Below, one piece after another: positions 1-10,144 of a stretch of 46,907 nucleotides of DNA (position 1 is its first letter; the number at the start of each line of letters is the position of its first letter). The notes beneath the pieces were generated by a model. That model did no database searches, had not been told where the DNA came from, and saw nothing but the letters and a program-made list of their open reading frames with translations. Source of the stretch: Trueperaceae bacterium (lineage in GTDB: Bacteria; Deinococcota; Deinococci; Deinococcales; Trueperaceae); the NCBI GenBank assembly GCA_003556805.1, contig PWQI01000208.1, positions 1-46,907 on the forward strand. Reading direction: 5' to 3'. The translations under genes and the position numbers were made by a program.

Positions 1-224
1 ACGCTGGCGCCGGTCACTGCGGCGTCGCCGTCTCGGATCGTGACCTCGATCGAGGCCGGGCCGACGCGCGCCGGTCGCGTCAACAGCTCGACCGCGACGG
101 CACTCCCCGCGGCGGCGCCCTCACCGCTCGCGCGATCGCTCGGCGGTCGGCACGCGACCAGCAGGGTCAACACGAGCAGCGCGGCGAGCGACCAGGACAC
201 GAGGGTGGAGAGCGAACGGTGCAT
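1..224 (-). CDS. Putative lipoprotein with YtkA/FixH-like domain (partial, C-terminus outside window)
   Basis: The gene runs leftward off the window edge, so only about 74 N-terminal codons are visible. The protein starts MHRSLSTL, has a hydrophobic stretch and then a lipobox L-V-A-C with Cys at residue 25, so it should be lipidated and held at the outer face of the membrane. After the lipobox the pattern VELLTRPARVGPASIEVTI followed by R-D-G-D-A-A-V-T-G-A resembles the start of YtkA-like or FixH-like domains, small beta domains often associated with copper or cytochrome oxidase biogenesis. That family call rests on a short stretch and is tentative. The ATG at 224 is chosen because a TAGCAT box ends 6 nt upstream, giving a leaderless transcript. 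It is divergent from polA. Confidence 0.55.
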   Translation of the reverse strand, partial: MHRSLSTLVSWSLAALLVLTLLVACRPPSDRASGEGAAAGSAVAVELLTRPARVGPASIEVTIRDGDAAVTGAS

Positions 225-230
225 GTGGGC

Positions 231-236
231 ATGCTA
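231..236 (-). promoter_or_regulatory. Leaderless -10 box of the lipoprotein gene
   Basis: On the minus strand TAGCAT is followed by 6 nt and the ATG at 224. This fits the TANNNT -10 plus leaderless start seen at several other genes here. Confidence 0.45.
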
Positions 237-458
237 GCAGCGCCCTTGGCGGGCTGCTGTCTGGCGGTGGTGATGGAACCGCACTGCGACGACATGCAGG
301 CGGCGTTGTCGGCGGCGTTCGTGCTGATCGTCGCCGATGCGGACAGGGAGAACCGGCGGTACGACGAGGTCACCGAACATGGCCGGAGCCAGCACGCGGT
401 GTGGCCCCCGTGAACGGCACCCGCGGCTCGGTCGAGGAGCACCTAGGCGCCCATGCGC

Positions 459-464
459 TACCCT
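459..464 (+). promoter_or_regulatory. Candidate -10 box of polA
   Basis: TACCCT lies 9 nt before the GTG at 474. No clear -35 box is visible. The box overlaps the first codons after an upstream in-frame ATG at 453, which argues for the GTG start. Confidence 0.35.
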
Positions 465-473
465 GGCGGGGTC

Positions 474-3209
474 GTGCGAACCTTCTATCTCATCGACGGT
501 CACGCCCAGTTGTTCCGCGCCTACTACGCCCCGTTCAGGCCGCTCTCGAGCCCATCGGGCGAGCCGGTGAAGGCCGTGTACGTGTTCACGCAGATGCTGC
601 TGAACATCCTCGCCAAGGAGCGGCCCGACTACCTCGCCATCGCGTTCGACGTCTCTGACGAAACGACCGAACGCAAGGCCTTCTACCCCGCCTACAAGGA
701 GCAGCGCGAGGCGGCGCCCGACGACCTCCACGCCCAGTTCGACCGCGCCGTGCAGGTCATCGAGGCGATGGGGATCCCGATCTACACCGTCGACGGCTTC
801 GAGGCCGACGACGTCATCGCGACGATCGCGAAGAGGCTCGACGGGAGCGGCGTCGAGCTCCGGATCGCCAGCAAGGACAAGGACCTCCACCAGATCCTCA
901 CGCCGACGGTCAAGCTGTGGGACCCCAAGGACGGCACGCTCATCGACCCGAACACGCTCTGGGAGCTCCGTGGCTACCGCCCCGAGCAATCGGTGGAGAT
1001 CCAGACGCTCGTGGGCGACCCGACCGACAACGTTCCGGGCGTGGTCGGCGTCGGCGTGAAGACGGCGACGAAGCTGATCGAGCGCTACGGCAGCGCCGAC
1101 GCGGTGCTGGAGCACGCCGACGAGCAGACGCCGAAGCTGCGCGAGCGCCTGCTCGAGGCCAGGGACGTGCTGCCGATCACGCGGCAGCTCGTCACCCTGC
1201 GCGACGATCTCGACTTCCCCTTCGACCTGGAGGCGTGCGCGACGCCGCTCGTGACGCGCGATGCGGTGCAGGACCTGTTCGCCGAGCTCGGCTTCCGCTC
1301 GTTCGCCGACCAGCTCCCGTCCGAGCGCGGCGTCGCCCGCAGCGCCGAGCCCGGCACGCTCGGTTTCGGTGTCGCCGACGCGCCGCCGCCCGAGAGCGAC
1401 GTGACCTACCACCTCGTCGACACGCCCGAGTCGCTCGAGGTGCTGGTCGCCCAGCTGAGCGACCAGCGCGTGATCGCGCTCGACACCGAGACCACCAGCC
1501 TGCGCGTCGTCGACGCCGACCTGGTGGGCCTGGCCTTCGCCTGGCGCGCCGGTGAGGCGTGGTACGTGCCGGTGCGGAGCCACGTGGCCCGCACGCTCGA
1601 TCCGGCGACGACGATCGAGGCGCTCCGAGGCGTGCTCGAAGACGACGGCGTGACCAAGGTCGGTCAGAACCTGAAGTACGACCTGAGCGTCCTCGAAGGG
1701 GCGGGCGTGACGGTGCGGGGACCGCTGTTCGACACCATGATCGCCGCCTCGCTGCTCAACCCCGAGCGCCGCGGCGTCGGCATGGACGACTTGGCGCGCG
1801 ACCTCCTGGGCGTCACCACCACCCCGATCAGCGACCTGATCGGCAAGGGGAAGCAGCAGCGCTCGATGCTCGACGTGCCCATGGAGCAGCTGCTGCCGTA
1901 CGCGGCAGAGGACGCCGACGTGACGTGGCGCCTGTACGAGCGACTCGATCACGAGCTCGACGCCGCCGGCGGCCGGTTGCGCACGCTGTTCGACAGCGTC
2001 GAGGTCCCGCTGGTACGGGTGCTGGCCGCGATGGAGCGCGCCGGCATCACGCTCGACGTCGAGCGCCTGGCGGCCTACCGCGAGCAGCTCGCCGAGCGCA
2101 TCGACGCGCTCCGTGCGCAGGTCCTGGACGTCGCCGGCGGCGGCTTCAACGTCGACAGCCCGAAGCAGTTGTCGCAGGTCCTGTTCGAGCGGCTGAAGCT
2201 GCCGGTGGTCAGGAAGACCAAGACGGGCTACAGCACCGACGCCGAAGTGCTCGAGACGCTCGCGAGCGAGACCGGGCACCCCCTGCCGGCCCTTGTGCTC
2301 GAGTACCGCGAGCTCACCAAGCTGCTCGGCACCTACGTCGACCCCCTGCCGAGCTTCGTGTCGAAGCGCACCGGGCGGCTGCACGCCAGCTTCCACCAGG
2401 TCGGCGCCGCGACCGGCCGGCTGTCGTCGTCCGACCCGAACATCCAGAACATCCCGATCCGCAGCGACGCGGGCCGTGAGATCCGCCGGGCGTTCGTGGC
2501 GCGCGACGACGATCACCTGCTGCTGGCCGCCGACTACTCGCAGGTCGAGCTGCGCTTCTTGGCGCACTTCTCGGAGGACGAGGAGCTGTTGCGGGCTTTC
2601 CGCGAGGGGATCGACATCCATGCGTACGTCGCCTCGCAGATCTTCGAGCTGCCGTTGGGCGAGGTCGGCGCCGATCAACGCCGCGTGGCCAAGACCGTCA
2701 ACTTCGGCATCGTCTACGGTCAGGGCGCGTTTGGCCTGGCGCGCACGCTGCGCATCCCGCAGGCGGACGCGCGCGCGTTCATCGAGGCCTACAAGGCGCG
2801 CTACACCGGTCTCGATCGCTTCCTGCAGCGCTGCATCGAGGAGGCGAAGGAGCCCGGCGTCGTCGAGACCATCCTCGGCCGGCGCCGACCGATCCCGCAG
2901 GTGCACAGCCGTAACCCGAACGAGCGCGCGTTGGGCGAGCGTCTCGCGATCAACACCGTCATCCAGGGCTCCGCCGCCGACCTGATCAAGCTCGCCATGG
3001 TGCACCTCGCCGAGCGCCTCGACGATGCCGGGATGGCGACGCGCATGCTGATCCAGGTGCACGACGAGCTCGTGCTCGAGACCCCGAAGGCGGAGGCCGA
3101 GCGCGCCACTTCGATCACGGTCGACGCCATGGCCAACGCGCTCGAGCTGCGCGTGCCGCTCGTGGTGGACGCCTCGGCGGGACCGAATTGGCTCGAGGGG
3201 AAGGGCTGA
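474..3209 (+). CDS. polA: DNA polymerase I
   Basis: Replicative gap-filling and repair polymerase, about 911 aa, the usual length for a three-domain family A enzyme. The N-terminal 5'-3' exonuclease starts with V/M-RTFYLIDGHAQLFRAYY and contains FEADDVIAT and GDPTDNVPGV. The middle 3'-5' exonuclease domain keeps its acidic residues: ALDTETTSL (Exo I), VGQNLKYDL (Exo II) and YAAEDADV (Exo III), so proofreading is probably intact, unlike in Thermus Taq polymerase. The polymerase domain shows DYSQVELR (motif A), RRVAKTVNFGIVYG (motif B) and VHDELV (motif C). An in-frame ATG exists at 453, but its extra residues are not family-like and it sits upstream of the likely -10 box, so GTG 474 is preferred. 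surE follows 28 nt downstream. Confidence 0.97.
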   Translation: MRTFYLIDGHAQLFRAYYAPFRPLSSPSGEPVKAVYVFTQMLLNILAKERPDYLAIAFDVSDETTERKAFYPAYKEQREAAPDDLHAQFDRAVQVIEAMGIPIYTVDGFEADDVIATIAKRLDGSGVELRIASKDKDLHQILTPTVKLWDPKDGTLIDPNTLWELRGYRPEQSVEIQTLVGDPTDNVPGVVGVGVKTATKLIERYGSADAVLEHADEQTPKLRERLLEARDVLPITRQLVTLRDDLDFPFDLEACATPLVTRDAVQDLFAELGFRSFADQLPSERGVARSAEPGTLGFGVADAPPPESDVTYHLVDTPESLEVLVAQLSDQRVIALDTETTSLRVVDADLVGLAFAWRAGEAWYVPVRSHVARTLDPATTIEALRGVLEDDGVTKVGQNLKYDLSVLEGAGVTVRGPLFDTMIAASLLNPERRGVGMDDLARDLLGVTTTPISDLIGKGKQQRSMLDVPMEQLLPYAAEDADVTWRLYERLDHELDAAGGRLRTLFDSVEVPLVRVLAAMERAGITLDVERLAAYREQLAERIDALRAQVLDVAGGGFNVDSPKQLSQVLFERLKLPVVRKTKTGYSTDAEVLETLASETGHPLPALVLEYRELTKLLGTYVDPLPSFVSKRTGRLHASFHQVGAATGRLSSSDPNIQNIPIRSDAGREIRRAFVARDDDHLLLAADYSQVELRFLAHFSEDEELLRAFREGIDIHAYVASQIFELPLGEVGADQRRVAKTVNFGIVYGQGAFGLARTLRIPQADARAFIEAYKARYTGLDRFLQRCIEEAKEPGVVETILGRRRPIPQVHSRNPNERALGERLAINTVIQGSAADLIKLAMVHLAERLDDAGMATRMLIQVHDELVLETPKAEAERATSITVDAMANALELRVPLVVDASAGPNWLEGKG

Positions 3210-3220
3210 CGAGCGCGCGG

Positions 3221-3226
3221 TACACT
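3221..3226 (+). promoter_or_regulatory. Candidate -10 box of surE
   Basis: TACACT ends 11 nt before the surE ATG, with only a weak purine stretch (GGCAGG) between, so the transcript may be leaderless or have a very short leader. Confidence 0.35.
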
Positions 3227-3237
3227 GCGCGGCAGGT

Positions 3238-3969
3238 ATGCGCATCCTCGTGAGCAACGACGACGGGGTCCACAGCCCCGGTATCCTCGCGCTCGCCCGC
3301 GTCGCCCAGGATTACGGCGACGTTCGCGTGGTCGCGCCCGACGTCGAGCAATCGGCGATGGGACACGCGATCACCGTCCGGCGACCGCTCCATTACCACC
3401 GCACCCGCATCGACGGCCTCGATGCGTACCGGGTCGACGGCACCCCGGCAGACGCGGTCGCCCTCGGTGCGCACCACTGGGACAAGGTCGACTTGGTGCT
3501 TTCAGGCATCAACCTGGGGCTCAACATCGGCCACAACATCCGCCACTCCGGGACGGTGAGCGCCGCCATGCAAGCTGCCTTCCTGAGCATCCCCGCGATC
3601 GCCTTCAGCGGCCCCTCGAGCGACGACCCCGTAGATTACGGCGTGTTCGAGCCATATCTCCGTCAGGTCATCGAGCTCTTCCTCGATCTCGACGACTTGC
3701 CGCTGCTCAACGTGAACTTCCCGCTGCAGCCGAAAGGGCTGCGCTGGACGCGGCAGAGCGTGCGTCACTACGACGGCTACGTCATCCCCGGCGAGGACCC
3801 GATGGGCCGCACCCACTACTGGTTCGGTGAGGAGCCGCGGGAGCAGGTCGAGACGGGCACCGACCGCTGGGCCATCGAGCATGGGTACGTCTCGATGACG
3901 CCGCTGCGTCTCGACGTCACCGACGATCAACGCCTCGAGCGCGTCCTGCGCACGCTCCAGGACCGCTGA
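3238..3969 (+). CDS. surE: 5'/3'-nucleotidase SurE
   Basis: Cytoplasmic metal-dependent nucleoside monophosphate phosphatase, 243 aa, normal for the family. The N-terminal MRILVSNDDG carries the metal-binding pair D8-D9, and S39 lies in EQSAMGHAIT. GTPADAV and SGINLGLNIG, with the Asn that completes the metal site, are also present. It follows polA on the same strand but has its own TACACT box, so it may be transcribed separately. Confidence 0.95.
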   Translation: MRILVSNDDGVHSPGILALARVAQDYGDVRVVAPDVEQSAMGHAITVRRPLHYHRTRIDGLDAYRVDGTPADAVALGAHHWDKVDLVLSGINLGLNIGHNIRHSGTVSAAMQAAFLSIPAIAFSGPSSDDPVDYGVFEPYLRQVIELFLDLDDLPLLNVNFPLQPKGLRWTRQSVRHYDGYVIPGEDPMGRTHYWFGEEPREQVETGTDRWAIEHGYVSMTPLRLDVTDDQRLERVLRTLQDR

Positions 3970-3986
3970 GTCGCGCGGGGGCAGGG

Positions 3987-4430
3987 ATGCCGAGGATGAC
4001 GTACGCACGCTTCCGCCGCGTCCTGGCGGAGATGGTCGACGAGCTGCCGCCCGAGTTCATGCGCGGCCTGCAAGGCGTCCACGCCATCGAAGAGGCCAAG
4101 CCCGAAGAGGACTTCGTCGACGTCTGGCGCATGGGCGAGTACCTCGACCCAGGCAGCGAGCAGTTCCTCGGAGCCGGCGAGGGGCTCGGGCGCCACGTTG
4201 CGCTCTACTACGGCAGCTTCGTCCACGTGGCCGGCGACGACCCCGAGTTCGACTGGGAGGAGGAGATGTGGGAGACGCTGACGCACGAGCTGCGCCACCA
4301 CGTCGAGTCCCTCGCCGGCGACGACAGCCTGAACATCGAAGACGAGGTCGTCGCGCGTGACTTCGAGCGCCGTGACGACGATCCGCCGGGCGAGCGCCGG
4401 TCGTGGCGTTGGCCCTGGCAGCGCAAGTGA
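3987..4430 (+). CDS. Metallopeptidase family protein (zincin-like, PF06262 type)
   Basis: A 147-aa protein with the zinc-binding motif H100-E101-L-R-H104 followed by H and E107 in HELRHHVESLAG, and an acidic C-terminal DEV, the pattern of the small MPN-like zincin family often annotated as metallopeptidase family protein. Most family members are short (about 120-150 aa) cytoplasmic proteins of unknown substrate. The C-terminus is Arg/Trp-rich (RRSWRWPWQRK), which is unusual. The start at 3987 follows GGGGGCAGGG; an ATG at 3996 is also possible. It lies 17 nt after surE and may be cotranscribed with it. Confidence 0.8.
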   Translation: MPRMTYARFRRVLAEMVDELPPEFMRGLQGVHAIEEAKPEEDFVDVWRMGEYLDPGSEQFLGAGEGLGRHVALYYGSFVHVAGDDPEFDWEEEMWETLTHELRHHVESLAGDDSLNIEDEVVARDFERRDDDPPGERRSWRWPWQRK

Positions 4431-4447
4431 CGCGCGCGCCGGCGCGA

Positions 4448-4453
4448 TAGACT
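4448..4453 (+). promoter_or_regulatory. Candidate -10 box of the ABC/purine operon
   Basis: TAGACT lies about 90 nt before the binding-protein start at 4544. A consensus -35 is not apparent. A GGAGGT ribosome binding site precedes the ATG, so this transcript would have a normal leader. Confidence 0.35.
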
Positions 4454-4543
4454 GGCGATCGCACGGGCGACCCCGGTCGCTCGACCCCCGTCCACTCGAC
4501 GCGTTCCGAGCGACACCAGCCACTCGACCTTGGAGGTCCACAC

Positions 4544-6094
4544 ATGCGCACGCCCCTCGTCCTGCTCGCCCTCACGCTGGCGTGGCTGTTCGGCCATGCG
4601 CTCGCGCAGGCGGAGACGCCGACCCCCGGCGGCACGGCCATCGTCGTGCTCGGTAGCGACCCCGAGCACCTGAACGCCGCCATCAGCACCGGCTACCCGA
4701 TCGGCGCGGTCGGTGCCAGTCTCTACAGCGCCCTCGTCTACCTCGACCGCGACGGCGTGCCGCGCGGTGAACTCGCCGAGTCGTGGACCGTCTCCGACGA
4801 CGACCGCGTCTACACCTTCACGCTGCGGCCGGCCACCTTCCACGACGGTACGCCCGTCACGAGCGCCGACGTGGTGTTCACGATGGAGGAGGTGCTCGCA
4901 CCGAACCACGGTCGCTTCCTCAACGCCTACCGCAACATCGCGAGCATCACCGCCCCGGACGACGCCACCGTGGTGATCGAACTCACGCAGCCCTACGCGC
5001 CCTTGATCAACCTGCTGACCGTGTTCGAGGCGCCGATCCTGCCCAAGCACGTCTTCGAGGGCACCGATCCGCTCACCAACCCCGCCAACGAGGCGCCCAT
5101 CGGCAGCGGCCCGTTCCGCTTCGTCGAGTGGGTCCGAGGCGAGCGCGTGACGCTCGAGCGCTTCGAGGACTACTTCCTCGACAATGCCCTGCTCGACCGC
5201 CTGATCTACCGCGTCGTGCCGCAAGACGCCGCCCGCTCGGTCGCGCTCGAGGTGGGCGAGGCCGACGTCGTGTGGGGCTTCTACATGCCCCCCGCCGACC
5301 TCGACCGGCTCGATGCCAACCCCAACATCGAGGTCTGGAAGGGCCTGACCATCCCGTCGCTGTACTTCGTCTTCGTCAACACCGACAACCCCGCCCTCGA
5401 CGACGTGCGCGTGCGCCAGGCGCTCATGTTCGCCATCGATCGCGAGCAGATCGTCGAGCAGGCGCAGGGCGGCCTCGGCGAGGTCGCCGGCGGACCCTTC
5501 GGCGCCGGCTTCGCCTACGCCTACGACGAGGCGACCGACTACCGCACCCTCTACCCGTTTGATCCCGAGCGCGCCCGCGAGTTGCTGGCCGAGGCCGGGG
5601 TCGGCGACCTGACGCTCACCTTCGTCTACGACAGCGCCCGCGGCGCGTTCGCGGCCGCGGCGGAGATCATGCGCGACAACCTGCGCCAGGTTGGCATCAC
5701 CCTCAACGTGCAACCCGTCGAGCGCTCCGTCATGGTCGAGCGGGTCTACGGTCGCGACTACGACCTCTCGATGCAGTCGTTCACCTCCAGCGGCGACCCC
5801 GCCATCGGGTACCACCGCATCTACCTCAGCGCCGAGCGCGGCGCCAACTTCGTCAACGCGACCGGCTATGCCAACGCCGAGGTCGACGAGCTCCTCAACG
5901 CCGCCGCCGGTCTTGCGGACCGTGACGCCCGCGCCGCTGCGTACACCGAGGTGCTCGCCATCCTGGCGAACGACGTCCCCACGCTGGCGATCTTCGACGA
6001 GCTCTCAACCCAAGCCGCGGCCGCCAACCTGCGTGGCCTGCTCGTGCGCTTCGACCAGCGCGACGGCCTCGAGTACGCGTGGTTGGCGCCTTGA
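4544..6094 (+). CDS. ABC transporter substrate-binding protein, family 5 (peptide/nickel/opine type)
   Basis: Secreted or membrane-associated solute receptor of 516 aa. Residues 1-21 form a Sec signal peptide ending H-A-L-A before Q. The mature protein shows family SBP_bac_5 features: GTAIVVLGSDPEHLN, LAESWTVSDDDRVYTFTLR, FHDGTPVTSADVVFTMEEV and GSGPFRFVEW. GGAGGT at the proper distance sets the ATG. It is the first gene of an operon with two permeases, two ATPases, a nucleoside phosphorylase, adenine deaminase and an M20 peptidase. Family 5 proteins mostly bind peptides, but the linked purine enzymes make a nucleoside-type ligand possible. That is inference from context only. Confidence 0.93.
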   Translation: MRTPLVLLALTLAWLFGHALAQAETPTPGGTAIVVLGSDPEHLNAAISTGYPIGAVGASLYSALVYLDRDGVPRGELAESWTVSDDDRVYTFTLRPATFHDGTPVTSADVVFTMEEVLAPNHGRFLNAYRNIASITAPDDATVVIELTQPYAPLINLLTVFEAPILPKHVFEGTDPLTNPANEAPIGSGPFRFVEWVRGERVTLERFEDYFLDNALLDRLIYRVVPQDAARSVALEVGEADVVWGFYMPPADLDRLDANPNIEVWKGLTIPSLYFVFVNTDNPALDDVRVRQALMFAIDREQIVEQAQGGLGEVAGGPFGAGFAYAYDEATDYRTLYPFDPERARELLAEAGVGDLTLTFVYDSARGAFAAAAEIMRDNLRQVGITLNVQPVERSVMVERVYGRDYDLSMQSFTSSGDPAIGYHRIYLSAERGANFVNATGYANAEVDELLNAAAGLADRDARAAAYTEVLAILANDVPTLAIFDELSTQAAAANLRGLLVRFDQRDGLEYAWLAP

Positions 6095-6172
6095 GCGTGA
6101 CGACGATCCAACGCCGCCGGCGGCCGCGCAACCAGCGCTGACGTCGGTGCGGACCACACACACGAGGCGCGC

Positions 6173-7162
6173 GTGAGCGCGGGCCGAGGCACCAAGGCGC
6201 TCGGGGCATACGCCCTCGAGCGCCTCGTCAACGCCGTGCCACTCGTGCTCGGCGTGATCGTGGTCAACTTCCTGCTCATCTCGCTCGCGCCGGGTGACCC
6301 GGTGACGGCCCTCATCGGCGAGTTCCCGGCACCACCGGAGTACGTCGAACGCGTCCGCGCCCAGTACGGTCTCGATCAGAGCGTCCCCGAGCGGCTGGTC
6401 AGGTACCTGGGCAGCGTGGTGCGCGGCGATCTCGGGTTCAGCTTCGCCAATCGGCAGCCCGTGCTCGACCTCGTCGTCCAGCGGCTGGGGCGCACGATGC
6501 TGCTGATGCTCACCACGGTGGTCCTTGCGACCTTCGTCGGCGTCGTCCTGGGTGTGTGGGCGGCCCGTCGCCCGAACTCCGCGGTCGACGGTGGCGCGAC
6601 GGGCTTCGCTCTTGCCGGGTACTCGATCCCCGAGTTCTGGCTGGGCCAGATCCTGATCCTGGTGTTCGCCGTCTGGCTCGGCTGGCTGCCCGCCGGTGGG
6701 TTCCGCAGCATCCGGGCCGAGTACGTCGGACTGGACGCCGTGTGGGACCAAGCGCGGCACATGATCCTGCCGGTGCTGGCGCTGTCGTTTCGCTACATGG
6801 CGATCACGACCCGGTTGACGCGAGCGAGCCTGCTCGAGGTCATGAACGCCGACTACATCCTCGCCGCTCGCGCGCGGGGCCTGTCGGAGCGGCGGGTGTT
6901 GTGGGAGCACGGCCTGCGCGCCGCGGCGCTGCCGATCATCACCGTGATCGGTTACAACTTCAGCTTCATCGTCGCGGGCTCCGCCCTGGTGGAGACCGTG
7001 TTCGGCTGGCCCGGCGTCGGGCGACTGATGTACGACTCGATCTTCACGCGCGACTACCCGGTCCTGCTCGGGATCCTCCTGCTCGTGTCGATCACCGTCA
7101 TCCTGGTGAACCTCGTCACCGACATCGCCTACGCGCTGGCCGACCCACGGGTGCGTTACTGA
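6173..7162 (+). CDS. ABC transporter permease, DppB type
   Basis: Integral membrane permease of 329 aa starting with GTG at 6173. It has the N-terminal helix (VPLVLGVIVVNFLLISLAPG), the APGDPV motif after TM1, GLDQSVPERLVRYLG, RGDLGFSF and the ATPase-coupling loop around ADYILAARARGLSERRVLWEH. About six membrane segments are visible. The C-terminus ends in LVTDIAYALADPRVRY, the canonical DppB/OppB ending. Its stop overlaps the next start (TGATG). It should form a heterodimer with the next gene product. Confidence 0.95.
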   Translation: MSAGRGTKALGAYALERLVNAVPLVLGVIVVNFLLISLAPGDPVTALIGEFPAPPEYVERVRAQYGLDQSVPERLVRYLGSVVRGDLGFSFANRQPVLDLVVQRLGRTMLLMLTTVVLATFVGVVLGVWAARRPNSAVDGGATGFALAGYSIPEFWLGQILILVFAVWLGWLPAGGFRSIRAEYVGLDAVWDQARHMILPVLALSFRYMAITTRLTRASLLEVMNADYILAARARGLSERRVLWEHGLRAAALPIITVIGYNFSFIVAGSALVETVFGWPGVGRLMYDSIFTRDYPVLLGILLLVSITVILVNLVTDIAYALADPRVRY

Positions 7163-8024
7163 TGGCCGCGAGCGCTCCCGCCGCCACGGTCGGCGCCGCC
7201 GCCGTCTGGGGCCAGCTGATGCGTCAGCGGCGCGGTCTCTTGGGACTCGCCATGATCGTCGTGCTGGCGCTCGTCGCGATCCTCGCGCCCTGGCTCGCGC
7301 CGCACGACCCGTTCAGCACCTCTCGCAACGCCTTCCTCCCGCCTGGCAGCGCCGGCCACCTGCTCGGCACCGATCACCTCGGCCGCGACGTGCTCTCGGG
7401 CGTCATCTACGGTTCGCGCGTGTCGCTGATCGTCGGTCTCGCGGCGGCCTTCACGGCCACCGTGATCGGCATCCTCGTCGGCGCCGTCAGCGGTTTCTTC
7501 GGCGGCCTCGTGGACGAGATCCTCATGCGGATCACCGAGCTCTTCCAGATCATCCCGCGCTTCGTGTTGGCGCTGATCGTCGTGGCCTTCTTCGGGTCCG
7601 GGCTCTTCAACCTGATCCTCGTGATCGGCATCCTCAGTTGGCCGCAGACCGCCCGCTTGGTGCGCAGCCAGTTCCTGCGCCACCGCACACTGCCCTACGT
7701 CGACGCCGCGCGCGTGCTCGGGATGCGGCCCGTCAGGATCATCTTCCGGGAGATCCTCCCGAACGTGTTGGCGCCGGTGATCGTCGTCGCGTCGCTGGAC
7801 ATCGCCCAGGCGATCCTGCTCGAGGCGAGCCTCGGCTTCTTCGGCCTGGGTGATCCGAACCTGCGCAGCTGGGGCGGCATGCTGAACACCGCCCAAGGCT
7901 ACGTGCAGCGCGCCTGGTGGATGAGCGTGTTCCCCGGGGTCGCGATCTCGCTCGCGGTGCTCGGCTTCAACCTGTTCGGCGACGGCCTCAACGACGCCAC
8001 CGACCCGCGTCTGCGGAGTGGCTC

Positions 8025-8028
<4 letters not shown>
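7162..8028 (+). CDS. ABC transporter permease, DppC type
   Basis: Second permease of the importer, 288 aa. The ATG at 7162 overlaps the dppB-type stop. Features are an N-terminal helix, APWLAPHDP, HLLGTDHLGRDVLSGVIYG, six predicted helices, the coupling loop YVDAARVLGMRPVRIIFRE and the ending GDGLNDATDPRLR, all typical of DppC/OppC. The stop overlaps the GTG of the following ATPase gene (GTGA), so the genes are likely translationally coupled. Confidence 0.95.
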
Positions 8029-9043
<1,015 letters not shown>

Positions 9044-9047
<4 letters not shown>

Positions 9048-10144
9048 GCTCCGACGCACCCATCATCGCGACCGATGCTCTGGTGAAGCACTTCCCCACG
9101 GGCCGCTCGCTGTTCGGGCGCCGACGCGTCGTCAGGGCCGTCAACGGCGTCGACCTGCACGTCTCGGCCGGCGAGACGCTCGCGCTCGTAGGCGAGAGCG
9201 GCTGCGGCAAGACCACCACCGCCCGCGTGGTGCTCGGACTCGAGCAGCCCACGGGCGGCGGGCTGCGCTACCACGGCACGCCGGTCGGGTCCCTCGACTC
9301 CGAGGCCCGGGCTCGCTTCCGGCGCCGCGTCCAGGTGGTGTTCCAAGACAGCAACGCCTCGCTCAACCCACGCAAGACCCTGCGCGAGATCCTCACCACC
9401 GCCCTGGTCGTGTCGGGCACGATCCCCTCGCGCGCCCGAGCGCGCCTGCGCGAGCGTGTCGCGCAGCTCCTCGACGACGTCGGGCTCAGCCCCGCAGCGA
9501 GCTTCCTCGACCGGCTCCCGCACGAGCTCTCGGGTGGTCAGCGTCAGCGTGTGGGCATCGCGCGCGCCCTGGCCCCCGAGCCCGAGCTGGTGATCGCCGA
9601 CGAGCCCGTCTCGGCGCTCGACATCAGCGTTCGTGCCCAGGTGCTGGAACTGATGGCCCGCATCCAGCGCGAGCGGGGTGTGGCCTTCTTGCTCATCTCG
9701 CACGACCTGGCGGTCGTCCGCCACGTCGCCGCACGGGTGGCGGTGATGTACTTGGGTCGCATCATCGAAGAGGGCCCGGTGGACGCCGTGTTCGGCAACC
9801 CCATCCATCCCTACACCGCCGCGCTGGTCGACGCCACACCGCTTCCCGACCCCCGTCCCGAAGTGCGCGGGCGCGGCCACCTCGACGTCTCGGGTGACGT
9901 TCCCTCGCCGATCGACCTGCCGAGCGGCTGCGCCTTCCACCCCCGCTGCCCCATCGCCGTCGCGCACTGTCGCGAGACGGTTCCCTTGCTGGCGACGCCC
10001 ACAGGCGGCGCCGACCTCGGCGGGCACCGCGTCGCCTGTCATCGCGCCGACGAGCGCGTGGCCGGCCTCGAGCTCCCCATCACCCCGTCTGCCGGCGCCC
10101 CCCCTGCATCCCAGGCGCCGCCCACGAAGGAGTCCCCCGCATGA
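9044..10144 (+). CDS. ABC transporter ATP-binding protein, DppF type
   Basis: Partner ATPase of 366 aa. It has Walker A GESGCGKTT, Q-loop VVFQDSNASLNPR, signature LSGGQRQRVGIARAL, Walker B LVIADEPVSALD and LLISHDLAVV. The C-terminal extension has CAFHPRCP. The start (GTG 9044) overlaps the preceding stop, and the stop overlaps the ATG of the phosphorylase gene, showing that importer and purine genes are one transcription unit. The tail after residue 345 is Ala/Pro-rich and probably disordered. Confidence 0.94.

Noticed and set aside
453-473. Upstream ATG for polA
   Set aside because: The seven extra residues are not seen in the family and overlap the likely -10 box. GTG 474 fits better.
234-3257. 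A 1007-codon open frame on the minus strand opposite polA
   Set aside because: Its translation is Arg/Val/Asp/His-rich low-complexity sequence without any domain. It is the mirror of polA codon bias at high GC.
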